Assembly: GCA_030685235.1 (NCBI GenBank)
Contig: MU839139.1
Coordinates: 124,001-188,000 of the forward strand
Direction: 5' to 3'
Source: Copromyces sp. CBS 386.78
Lineage: Eukaryota > Ascomycota > Sordariomycetes > Sordariales > Sordariaceae
Length of the DNA: 64,000 nucleotides
The position numbers were made by a program, and so were the translations under genes. Below are positions 11,337 to 22,271 of this stretch, one piece after another. The stretch's first letter is position 1. Each line of letters begins with the position of its first letter. The notes under the pieces were generated by a model. The model made no database searches, was not told the DNA's origin, and was given only the letters and a program-made list of their open reading frames with translations.

Positions 11337-13110
11337 CTACAACTTCCTAAACATGACATCCCTCGTCGGATCCGGAATCGTCCCCGCCGCAATATCCCAA
11401 TCCCTATACCTCTCCGTCTCGCCCTCCACCAACCCCATCTCATACGTCATCACCAGATTCGCCAAAATCATCTTGATCTCGTTCGCCGCAAAGAACCTCC
11501 CCGGGCAAGCATGTCTACCATACCCAAACGTCAAAAACTCCTTATTGACGCTAACAAACTGGTTCGTCGCCGCCTGTTCCACCTCCCCTTTACCCCTGGC
11601 TTCGTTCCGGAGGTTGTAGAACCTCAAGGGCTCAAACACGTCCGGGTTCGCGTACACCTCGGGGTCCCGCGAGACGGCGTAGCTGGGCACTTCGATGGTC
11701 GATCCCTTGGGCATGACTTGGCCGTTGGAGAGGACAAAGGTCTTGAGCACCTTGCGGCTGAAGGACGTTTGGCCGAGGGGATGGAACCGCATCGTCTCTT
11801 TGAGGAAGGAATCCGTCTTTTTCATGGCTTGCAGGGCCGAGGTGGTGAACACGCCGTCATGCTCCTTGAGGACTGACCGGACCTCCTCCCGCAGCGTGTC
11901 CTGCAATCCCTTGTCCGCAGCAAGACTGTAAACCGCGTGCGTGGTCACCAACGTGGTCGTATGGATGGCAGCGAAGCTAATAGCAAGCTGCAATCTAGCC
12001 AGCTTCCGCGTCGTGGTCGTGTCCTCTCCCCACTTGCCGTGCGCCTTTCCTTGTCCCTGATCGGCAGAATCCATCAACCACTGCAACATGTCATTATCCC
12101 TTTCCTCTCCATGTCCCTTCCGTTGCTTCTCCCTACGGGCCTCAACAACAGGCCTCAGAAAAGCCGTGGCGTCCTTCTCCATCTCGGCCAACTTTTTCAC
12201 TTCAGGTAACCGCCATGCCGCAAAGGGCCGCAGCCAGGGCTTCATCTTCTCCACGGCCCGCTGCGCCTCCATCACGCTGACCGTGTATCCCACCGCGGCC
12301 TCGAGGTAGCGCTCGTCGTGGCAGAGCTCGGGGCCGATGAAGACGCGTCCCGAAACTTTGGCGACGATCCGGAGGAGCTTAGAATTAATATTAATGGGGG
12401 CCCACTCAGACTCGGAGACCTGAGAAATGAGGGGGGCAATTTCTTGCGAAAAGGCAATTTGCACCTCTTCGGAGATTTGCGGATTGAGACGAGGGAGCGA
12501 GGGGGTGAGTGACGATTTGACCGTGTGAGGGATTACGGCTTCGTGGGTGGGGATGAGGGTGTATTTTGTGTGCATAATCTGGGGGGCCTTGTTAGTAGTT
12601 GTTGAGCAGAGAAAAAGGGGGAACAAAAAACTCACATCATCAAGAGCAGCATCAAAGCTCACCACATCATCCGGCAACTTCTTCAGCTCGCCCAAGAAGC
12701 TCGGGGAAACGACAATAACGTTGCCCGCGTTGGCAGTGACGATGCGGAAGAGGCCATGTTTGAACTGTGTTTGCGTTAATGTCAGCACCTCTTTTCTTAG
12801 GTTCCCTCTCCAGGCTTCCTTTATCTGCCGTCCGATCCTTCGTTAATGGACATGCGGGAAAGAAACCTAGACAAACCTTGTTATACCCCTCAAGATAAAG
12901 ATCCTTTGCCTTTCCAGTCAGATACGCCTGTCTCTTCTTGTCGTATCCAGGGTATTCTTCGTCTCCGACAGTCGGGATGTTGGACAGTGGATTCGGCGCA
13001 AAGAAGTGGAAGCGCTGCAAGAGGGCCAAGGCGATGATGGCTGCGATGGAGGGCAGCAACAGTGGGACGAGTGCTGAGGCGGAGTGCGCCAGTTGGGTTA
13101 GGAGGGCCAT
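11337..13110 (-). CDS. Membrane-anchored cytochrome P450 (ent-kaurene oxidase / secondary-metabolism type)
   Basis: Three exons (13110-12877, 12764-12636, 12578-11337) with introns 12765-12876 (112 bp, GTTTGT..CACAG) and 12579-12635 (57 bp, GTGAGT..CCCAG), both phase 0; 534 aa. The N-terminus has a hydrophobic anchor (about residues 5-35, rich in Ala/Leu/Ile) followed by NPLSNIPTVG, placing the enzyme on the ER membrane. Landmarks: I-helix FAAIHTTT with His in place of the usual acid, K-helix E382-T-M-R385, heme loop FGYGRHACPG with C479. The segment EAVIPHTVKSSLTPSLPRL and the heme loop are characteristic of the fungal clan with ent-kaurene oxidase and other terpenoid/alkaloid P450s. Substrate not determinable. 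No terpene synthase lies in the window. Confidence 0.87.
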
Positions 13111-15728
13111 TATGTTAATGGCTCTTGAAGTACCTCGTAGTCAAGGTATCGGTGATGTTGCTCGAGATATGTGAGCAGTGGCGAGAACGAAGGGGGACAT
13201 GGAGCCAAGGTGAAGAGAGTTACTGTCGGAGACCATGTCCCGCCCTATATATACCTTACCACACATAGGTACCCATGGATCGGATATATGACCCGTGCAA
13301 TACATAGGGCAATATATCAAGGCATCGGAAGCAACTCCAGCCGAACGAACCAACATGAAGTACTCCTTCAGCCTGACTACTTCTAGATGGTGGGGATCCG
13401 CGATTGGCAATTTGATGACACGCTGGATTAACGGATGGATACCTACATTTTGGAGTCTCGAGTCATTGCATGTACGAATGGTGGAAGTGCAAGATTGTGA
13501 AACATGACCAGGCAACCTGGACGAGTCTCGGCCTCGCCTCGCCTCGCCGCCTGGGAACACTGGATCATGGTGTATCCTTCAAGCCCTTGAAGGCCAATGC
13601 TGCATATTACCCAACTCTACCTATAGGGTAGCATGAACCGCCTTTCTCTCAACTCTGGTTCTGATGATCTTGGCACCTTGGTTGCCTCTGGTTGGTTCTG
13701 TTGATGGTCCTAGCCATAACAGCTCGCTTCGAACCGCTCGGTGTTCATGTTTGTGCTACGGCGCTAGATTGCAACTGTCACCGTGATCTTGATCCTGCCA
13801 TTTATCCTACATCCGTGCCACCGTGCCACTGTCGCCAAATGCAAGTTTGTAACGATTGTAGAACGCTCGCATTCGGTCTGGTGTTGATGCAAAATTGTTT
13901 CGCTCTTCACTGGCTTGGCTTCCATTTGCTTCTTGTGTTTATGTTGTGGCCACCGAAGGCCGGAGGGATTACACCGACGGATTGCTTTATTGCTCACATC
14001 AGCATGATTCACTTTGACCTGTTATGACTCTTTCTTTCTTTCCTTTGTGCTTCCCAGCCAGGCTCCAGTCGTCCAAGGTGGACTGGTGAACCAGTAAGAC
14101 CATTCAGCGAGCAGGCGGACAGGTAGCCTCCATCACATCAGCCGGTCGCCACCAAGACCTCACTGCTACCTAGGTATATATATCCTATCCGAGCTACTTG
14201 GCAGCCTCGCATGCTATGTTGTGCCGTGCCGTGCCGCTAAGCTACATGTACGGCCTCTGGGTAAACCGGCCATCTTGTGTAGGAATATTAGAGTTATCGC
14301 CACTTGGGCAATTCACCGCGCTAAACCCTTTCACATGCCTACCTAGAAACGCCCTCGACGCCCCATCCGGATCGACAATGCTCAGAAAAAAAGTTTAAAG
14401 GCACTACAATGTGCGCAAGAGATGGGTAGGTACGGTAGGTACATTTTGTAAATGCACTTATGTAGATTCATTCGGGTACTAGCAGCTGCCCGGTCTCCGC
14501 GTCCGGGTCCGGGTCCAGAACCCCGAGGCATGGACGACGGGCGAACTCGGCGGAAACTGTGCCAAGTACCTTGACGGGCGTCTACATGTACGAATCCGAG
14601 GAAGGAGCGTATGCCGTGTAGGTATAGAAAGGAGGAAAGAATGGAACGGATTGGAAGGGGTGCAATATTTGCCTCCCATGCCTTGAGGACGTGGAAGGGG
14701 AAGGAAGGACTACATGAAGGATGCATGATGGGTAAATGCATGGCCGTTGGTTACGATTGCAGTGAGCCAGTAAAACTAGGTTGGTTGTTGTTAGGACTTA
14801 CCTTCCATTTACACATGCGGCATCGGAATCGTCAACGCTCCGTGTAGAAGTGGATTGCCCATCCTCTATACAAATGGCTACTGTTTTCCTTCCTTCTTAG
14901 AAATTGTTTGGTCTCCCTTTCCTTACTTGAAGATATCATGTTAAAACCTCAACGCCGCAGGGTCACTGCACTGTATGACGACAAAAGGAAAGAGTCGGGT
15001 GCCCGTCGCCAACTGGTGCAGTGGAAGGAGGATTCTACCATAATTATGTACAAATGTAGTGGAAGGAGGATTCTAGGCTCCATGATATCAGCAATATATT
15101 ATGACATGGATAAGGTATGTACAAAACACAGTGCGAGATACTAGCCCCAACCCCTCGCATTCGGATCCTCGTTTAGTGGTTCCAGTCAGCCACCACGACA
15201 CCCATCGTGCACGGATTCCCACCTCGCGCCCAATTCACTTGGTCGCAGTCGCACACCCCTTTCTCTCCTTCCAGGCAGGATCCCCTAATTCTCCATCTCG
15301 CTTTCGCTTTCATTCTTGCAGGTTTCTCGACCCGTGCTCACCTCCCGGCCGGACACCACTCCTTAGACCGCAATAGGTTACTACGACAGAACGGTGTAAC
15401 AATAATACGTTGGTTACCAACGACGAGAGGAATCGTTCCGAGAGGTATGTACGCACGGGCAGAACGATAAGGTAGCCATCTGCTGGACGACATGTTGCTG
15501 ACTACCTCTAGGTACCTTACATACCGCATACAGGTATTTTGCCGTTACACGACCGTAATTACCGGTGGAGATTACCGGTGAGGCCGGTACTTGGACCAGC
15601 CAGAGCTCGGGCACGATACACCATTGATACCAAAACCGTCGTCATACACTGGCCGTTACGAATACGAATTACACCGTGTTTGACCTACCTACCATACCGC
15701 TTTAGGTAGAGGTTCTGGTCCCAAGAGA
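13111..15728. other. Intergenic, 2.6 kb, with short repeats
   Basis: No coding gene is supported. Contents include an 18-bp exact direct repeat (15020-15037 and 15058-15075), a tandem pair of 13-mers ATTACCGGTGGAG/ATTACCGGTGAGG at 15558-15583, and ACCTAGGT-type palindromes near 14168 and 15505. The part from about 15500 on is the promoter of the Zn2Cys6 gene. Confidence 0.45.
15558..15583. promoter_or_regulatory. Tandem ATTACCGGTG repeats upstream of Zn2Cys6 gene
   Basis: Two adjacent 13-mers share 11 of 13 bases and each contains the palindrome ACCGGT; a third CCGGTAC follows at once. CGG triplets are the half-sites read by Zn2Cys6 proteins, so autoregulation is possible. They lie about 150 bp before the start codon. 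The assignment is inference. Confidence 0.3.
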
Positions 15729-18104
15729 ATGTCAGCACAACCTCTTGGGCGTGGGAATCATGGACCGCGTCTGGGTTACAAAAAGTCTCGCAACGGGTGC
15801 TTAAGATGTAAAGCTCGTCGAGTCAAAGTGTGTATAATATAATTACCCATGTTGTCGTCAAGTTACTGACATTTGATTCCACCATGAATCTAGTGTGATG
15901 AGAACAAACCTTGTTCGGCGTGCCAACGTCATGGCGTCCTTTGTAGCTTGGTGACGGCCGGAGCAGCGGGACCCGGCACTATTCCAGTAACCGACACAGG
16001 CGGCACCTCTAGGCCTGCTGCCCCGTTCACCACCGGCTCCGGGGCTGGCCTTGTGTCCGGCTCCGGTCGAACTATGCTCCCGACATCCCGCACCGCTCCA
16101 GTATCCCATGACGAGATAAACTTCAACACCGTCCCTACACCACGTCACACCCCCATGGCTATCCAAGCGCTCACCCACCCGCCATATGTCGAGGTCTCTG
16201 GCCCCTCAACAGCCCCCTCATACTCAACCCCAAGCCCTGCATGGCAATTGCCCATTCCCATCAACTTCTCACAAGCCAGTTCCCACCCCTTATTTGTCGG
16301 TGCTGCTCATTCCCCAACCCCTCAATCATGTCGCTCCCGCCATCCCTCCCCTTTGCGGCAGAGTCCCATGTCAACTGAAGCATTCAATACTCCCGCCACC
16401 GATCCCTTCTCCTACCTTGACTCATTCATTCCCCCAGCTCTCGCAAATCCCGGATCCTCCTCCGACTCGGATCTCGCCTCGCAGGGCTTTGTGTCCCAGG
16501 ACTTTGAACTCTTTTCCCACTATACCACCACCACTTACACAACCTTAACACGAGGAGCACACGGACGCATCTGGAAGATCGAGGTGCCCAAGCTAGCTTA
16601 CTCACACCCATTTCTGATGCACAACCTCCTGGCCACTGCTGCTTACCACCTGGCGTATACGGAACAGGATGCAGAAAAAAAAAAGAACAGGGTTACCGAT
16701 GGCCGCAATCATTTCAGCTTGGCGTTACAAGGAATGGGGGAAGTCTTGCGCAAGGACGGCGTCACACCAGAGAACTGCCATGTCGTGTTTCCTGCCAGTA
16801 CGCTGTTGTTCATTGGCGCCATGTGCGGGAACGGGCCGTGTTTCAACCCGGCTAATAATGACAGGGAACAAGGGAAAACAAAAGCGCCCATGATCGACGA
16901 ATTGCTGAACATCTTTCGTACCGTCAAGGGGATTGGTACCATCGTTAATACCCAGCAGGATCTCCTCCACAAGGGCCCTATGGGCGGGCTGTTCAGCCCT
17001 GACTCCAGCGGTGATACTTTCCCTCGCATGGAGAGACTGCTAGCGCAGCTCGACGGATTTTACCACCGCGTTGCCACTATTCCATACCGGAGTCCTGGAC
17101 TCTTTCCTCTCCCCCTAGAGGTAAACAACCAATACGGCGGCCCTGAGAATCACTCCACACTGTCGAGCAGCAAGGCCAATCAAATTGTCCTGGGCGAGAT
17201 CAAAGCCATGGAGGATGCTATTAAGAGAGCATTGAAGAAGTCCAGAACTCCCGAGCAGGAAATCGTTGCGGTTTGGCCCATCAACGCGTCTGGTGAGTTC
17301 ATGGAGTTGTTGGAAGACCCGGGTGCGCCTCCTCGACCACCCCGACATGTACCCCTGCCATCATCCATCCCGGCCTTCAACTCTCCCATCGCACCACCGC
17401 CAGGGCACCGAAACCCAGTCGCGTTGGCTTTGCTAGGCTATTATTGCTGCCTCATGAAGGAGTCGGAGCGTACGTGCTGGTTCACCAAGGATTGGGCCGA
17501 CGCAGTGATCAAGGAGGTGGTAGCCGAGTTGGAGGACATGGCAGGGGTGGCTCCTACCAGTACTACTATCAACAGTACCTCTGGTGGGAACGGGAAGGGC
17601 CAGACGCACACAGGGGTTGAGAGACCGTTATGGATGGAGTGGGTAAGGAGAGAGTGGTTGGGGGATGCCATGTGGGCCAGGGAGTGGGTTATGGCAAAAG
17701 GCGAAGAGGAATTGCCCGAGAAAACAACAAAATTCCCGGATATCCCTGTGGCGGATCTCCTCCCTGTGATGGATAGAGGTGCTCAGGGTCAGGGTCAGCA
17801 ACTGGACATGCCCCAACCGGAGCGAGCAATAACACCATCCTCGGATGTCCCTATGACGGGAACTCAACGACGTCAGCAACCGCGCATAACCGAACCCAGA
17901 CCCGGGTCCACCGTATCGTGGGATGTCATTGCTCAAAATGAAGGTCGACGACCGGAATCGGGCGTGCATGAGAAGGTCGATAATGCCGCTGCTGCTTCTG
18001 CTTCTGCTTATTCCCCCCACCCTGTAGAACAGGTGGAAGAAATGGAGGAAGAAGTGGCGGCAAGAAAGGCTTTGGACAGACATAATGTCTTTGGAGCCGC
18101 CTGA
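15729..18104 (+). CDS. Zn2Cys6 transcription factor, sterol uptake control (Upc2)-like
   Basis: Exon 1 15729-15827, intron 15828-15893 (66 bp, GTGTGT..TCTAG, phase 0), exon 2 15894-18104; 769 aa. The intron splits the zinc cluster between Lys33 and Cys34. Joining the exons gives C24-x2-C27-x6-C34-x5-C40-x2-C43-x6-C50, a perfect binuclear cluster with a basic KARRVK stretch; this fixes the start upstream of the long open frame that begins at 15948. A Ser/Pro/Thr-rich linker follows, then a fungal transcription-factor domain with RGAHGRIWKIEVPKLAYSHP and FLMHNLLATAAYHLAY, as in Upc2-type regulators. The C-terminal ~150 residues are low complexity. Nuclear DNA-binding activator or repressor; target genes unknown. 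The 3' end contains sequence that recurs downstream of the stop. Confidence 0.87.
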
Positions 18105-18640
18105 CATGGACGACGAAGCAGCAAGAAACCCTTCGGACACAATGGACTTGGAGACAGACCCCTGTGTCCGATATCGAAGTTGCTGAAAATCAACACGTGG
18201 GAGATCAAGATCCCCCCGACATGGATGCTCAAGCTTAGTCAAGAACGGGGCGGGCGTGCCTAAAGCGCAGCCATTCACGGGCGACGTCGTAGGAGAACGT
18301 TGGACTCGATAATACCGCTTTTCCCGCTCCCGCCTGGCTCCTGTGGAAGACATGGAAGTGCCAAGGCCCACATTGGCTTTCGAGTTCCCTGCCTGCCTGC
18401 CTAAGCTCAAATTGCTCAAGATCAACAATCTGATGGAGCGCAGGCATTCACGAATAAGAAGGTCGATAATCCCGCTGCTCCAGTCCCTAACCTATCCTAC
18501 AATATTCAGGGGGGTTGGATGTGAGAAACGCGGCCATCTTTTGTACTCGAGTTTGCCGACCTGGACGCTCAAGATGAATCGGACCTGCCTAAGGCGCAGT
18601 GCCCGGAGGGAGGAGGAGGACGGATTGGATTAGAGAACGT
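17960..18640. repeat. Degenerate imperfect repeats spanning the 3' end of the Zn2Cys6 gene
   Basis: The 21-mer AAGGTCGATAATGCCGCTGCT in the gene's last exon (about 17971-17991) recurs with one change near 18460-18480, and a weaker copy sits near 18308-18330. Neighbouring words also recur: ATTCACG, ACATGGATGCTCAAG/ACCTGGACGCTCAAG, and GTGCCTAAAGCGCAG/CTGCCTAAGGCGCAG. The pattern suggests unequal tandem duplication of the 3' end, with the distal copies decayed outside the reading frame. Confidence 0.45.
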
Positions 18641-21600
18641 ACCAGGAACAGGAGCAGGAACATGAGGGGAAACGGCAACGGCAACTACCTGGTACCTTAT
18701 CCAAAGCAGCACAAAGAAGTGGCATGGCATGGCATTTGAAGAGCACAACACAACGTTAAGAGCATCACGTCAAGAGGCTGGAAGATAAAAATGAACGCAA
18801 GAGTTTATTCACCTGTCTCCTTACTTGGATGGTAGACAACCAATGATCGTTTCCCGTGGGGTTTCACGTGTTACTCTACCGTAGGCAGAGGTAGACTTCC
18901 GACACTTACCTATCTGAGGCATAAACCAAGTGGACCATAGCCGGGCATCAAGGTCGGTGTGGAAGAAGAGATGTACCTAGGTATTCGTCAGCACTGCCTA
19001 GTAAGTCGGCGAACGGGGCCCGACGAGTTCCGTGATATTTACTCGGCATCCGGGTCATCCTTGGAAGTTCAGCCAGGGTCCAGTGCCGAAATTTCTGAAA
19101 CATCTGAACAGGACGCCTTCGGGGATCAACACAAGGCAAGGCACAGAACCAGATCGTCCGAGACACAAGAGTAAGGTATGTAGGTACCTTACATATCGAG
19201 ATTCACCAGCCTTACTACCCAGTCCCGTGATCATGGGGATCACAGGTACATACAGTACAGTAGCCGTGCAGGGCGGCAACGGTCGGGCACAATGTCCTTT
19301 TCTGGTCTAGGTTGGTGAAGAAGCGGCACGGAAAGATCTAGGGTAAGGTAGAGATGAACGCTCGATCGGAATTCGGATTGTTCCCGCCGGCCGCTGTGTG
19401 GCTGCACTTCGCCGAACGAACGGCCTTACTGCGCGAGGTACGTACAGGTACGGTACTAACCGACAAGGGCAACCTTCGAGAACATTGGCCAGCTCAGCTC
19501 GGCAATGTCGCTCGTTCGCGCGTTGCGGCTCAACTGCTGGCTGCAATGCAAGTCCTGGCCAGTGGCCCCTTCACCCTATCTAGGTATCCATGTACCCATC
19601 CGTCCTATCGTCGAACGAGAAACGACCGACATACATACCCGGACTACCTTTGCCGGGCGAAAGCGGCTTGCCCCTGTTCATATCATATGGGTGATGGGTG
19701 TGCTATCCACAATAAACACCTTGAAGGACAAGCAAGGCCCTGTTCGCGTTCACGATGCAATCAATGGGTTGTGGAGTCTTTTTTCCTGCCAGCTATTCAT
19801 AGATGCAGATATTTCCGATTATTTCCTGGTTTTTTTTTGTCTTCTTTTATTTTGGGGTTGTCGTTGTTGTTGTTGTCGTTGTTGTTGTTGTCGTTGTTGT
19901 CGTTGTCGTTGTTGTTGTGTTGTGTTGTCGTTGTTGTTGTCGTCGTCGTCGTCGTTGTTGCTGTTATTTTTGGGCTGAAGCAACTGTTGGCTGTGCTGTT
20001 CATCTTTGTTCCGATATCCGTCTTTCAGCATCCGTCTTCCGGGATCAGCGGAGGAGGACTGGACGAGGGGTCCCTTGATAAGTTCTGTGAACACGAGATG
20101 TGGAAGCCCGCAAAGATGGAAATCAAGGACAGACCCATCGGGGGATGAACATGCTTATCGAGAAACTCCCATGGCAGCATAATCTAAAATGGCAATATCG
20201 AACGAGTCGGTCGGCAAAACCGCAAAAGAAAGCCCGTATCTATGGACTCGACAACCTGCAGCACGACGTCAGTCCTACCAAACAGCATGGATCGGTGCCG
20301 GGACGGTCTGAGAAGCTTATCGGGATCCACAACAGCCCTATTAAACTAGACCACCCTGGGACCTTTCTGGGCTGGTCCAACGTCCACGTCTCCACGAGCG
20401 GTGGAGGAAGAGATGAATGGACACATTGACAGCTCTCCTCTTTGAGCTTCCGTACGCTCCGTGAAATGGAAGCTTCCATGACCCCTGAGCTGACTGGAAC
20501 ATGAAGGGCTCCGCCATCTGTTGCCGTTTCCGTTCATGTTCACCTCCTGTTGTTTCCATTGCGATGTCGGTGTCCAGAATGTGGAGTGGTCGTGGGAGGA
20601 TTGGGGGCTTTGGTTGGTTTGTTTTTTTTGGCTCACTTTATGTTCGAAACACGAAACCATCAAGGTTGAGAATTGAAGTCCACCGACACTCGCGGTTCGC
20701 GCTCGCGGGCTGGGGTCCAGTTTCATGGTCTGTGCAGCAATATTTGGTGCAATACTTGCTCATACTGACGAAAGGCCGGTTCTTTGTAAGCGCACCCCTT
20801 CCTGCTCAATGGTGAAAGGGGTCGAGGCGTTGTAGTGTCCACTGCGATTGTCAGTGTCGTATGTGAGAGTATGATACCTCTATGCAATGAAACACGCCAT
20901 CTTGATATCGTCTCGATACTAGGAGGTCCGAATGCAACCTGACGACGTTCTCGACTTGGATGCGTTCATCAGACAGACAGACCAGTGAAGGCGGTCAAGG
21001 CTTCTTAGGGGAACAACTGTGGTGGCGGTGAGTTCCTCCATAGCAACACACTACTCAAACCATCTTGACCAATATGCTCTGTGGGCCATGCTTGGATTAT
21101 AGATGAATACTATTGGAGAGATGCTGCATATGCAGCTAAAATCGCCCGCATAAGTTGTGACTTTCCCTAAAAGAGGAGATCTGTTATGGATGATGTGGTT
21201 AGATGCGGTAGATTTAATGGCGAATAGTGAGACATAGGATTGTCTTTTGATTCCGTAACACAAGGCCGCCGGTTGTCGAGATCGGCATCCACAACGAATT
21301 TCATACGTAGCGGTGACACTGTTGTGCATCGACATTCAAGCCACGCAAGCCACTGCCGGTGAACCCTTCCGATCGATGTGCTACCAGCTCTTCGTGAGAT
21401 TCGTCCACCGGACTTATCGGCAAGCCAGGACGTGTTGTTGGATGAGTGACGTGGGGCGACGATCACAACGATAACGGTGGACATTCTGCTCCAATCATGT
21501 CGGTGGAATCATGACCAAGTGCAAGTCGTAAACAAATCGCCCCCTGAAAATGTTCCGCAAGTCCCGGCCGCCAGCAAAGTGTCAACAATTGACAAGGTGA

Positions 21601-22271
21601 CATGGCCAAGACCAGCGGTCCGCTCCCGATCAGAAAGCTTGTTTCGGGCAAGGGTCTCCACCGTTCAACACTTGTCAAGCTCGAGGAGCAGGTGTGGCTT
21701 AGGTTATGACGTGTAGTGGTACCTTCATGGCTCCATCCAGTCCAAAAGCACGGAGAGGTTCACCGAGAACTTCCGTGCGCTCCAGTCTTCATGGGGCCCG
21801 CAATCTCCAGATGCTCTGTGCTTTGCTAGTGTAGGTGTGGACAACAGGGCTGTGGGTGCTTGTTCTTGTCTGTCTTGCTGATCTCGCGTCGCGAGGGTCC
21901 CCGGGCGACCCGGAAGAAAGAGACAACGAAGCTCGAGGGAGGAGTAATGGAGAGTAATGGAAACAGAAGGGAACGAGGGAAGAAATAGAAACACATGCCC
22001 TGATATATATATTACGTCCTCCCCCACGGACTTGAGACGGAACTTTTGTGAAATCATCATCTCATCATCATCCATCAATCATCCAGACGGAGGAACGCCA
22101 CCTCACGGAGAACAACCATCCAATCAACCTAGACAAGTTTAAAGACATCCACCGTCCGAGCTGATTGACCGGATATTGAGACAACATCACTTCATAATAT
22201 CGACAACACTCGACTTCCGACTTCCTCACCCTTTTCTTTTTTATAACAAACACCCTAATACACACATCACC
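18641..22271. other. Intergenic, 3.6 kb, no supported gene
   Basis: Open frames here are driven by a triplet repeat or lack any domain character. The last few hundred bases (about 21950-22271) form the promoter and leader of the carboxylic acid reductase gene and hold ACAAACACCC-type pyrimidine/adenine-rich leader sequence ending in CACCATG. Confidence 0.45.
19858..19964. repeat. (GTT/GTC)n trinucleotide microsatellite
   Basis: About 107 bp of interspersed GTT, GTC and TGT triplets with one GTGTTGTGTT interruption. It would read as Asn/Asp-rich on the minus strand, but no gene frame surrounds it. Confidence 0.85.

Noticed and set aside
13727..13740. GGTTCGAAG-like word as a tRNA B-box
   Set aside because: Lacks the following TCC and has no A-box at the right distance.
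15948..18104. Start of the transcription-factor gene at 15948 with no intron
   Set aside because: That start drops the zinc cluster. An upstream exon at 15729-15827 with good splice sites restores a perfect six-cysteine cluster.
19354..20148. 264-codon plus-strand frame
   Set aside because: Its length comes from a stop-free (GTT/GTC) triplet repeat giving Leu/Val runs; no domain and no conserved start.
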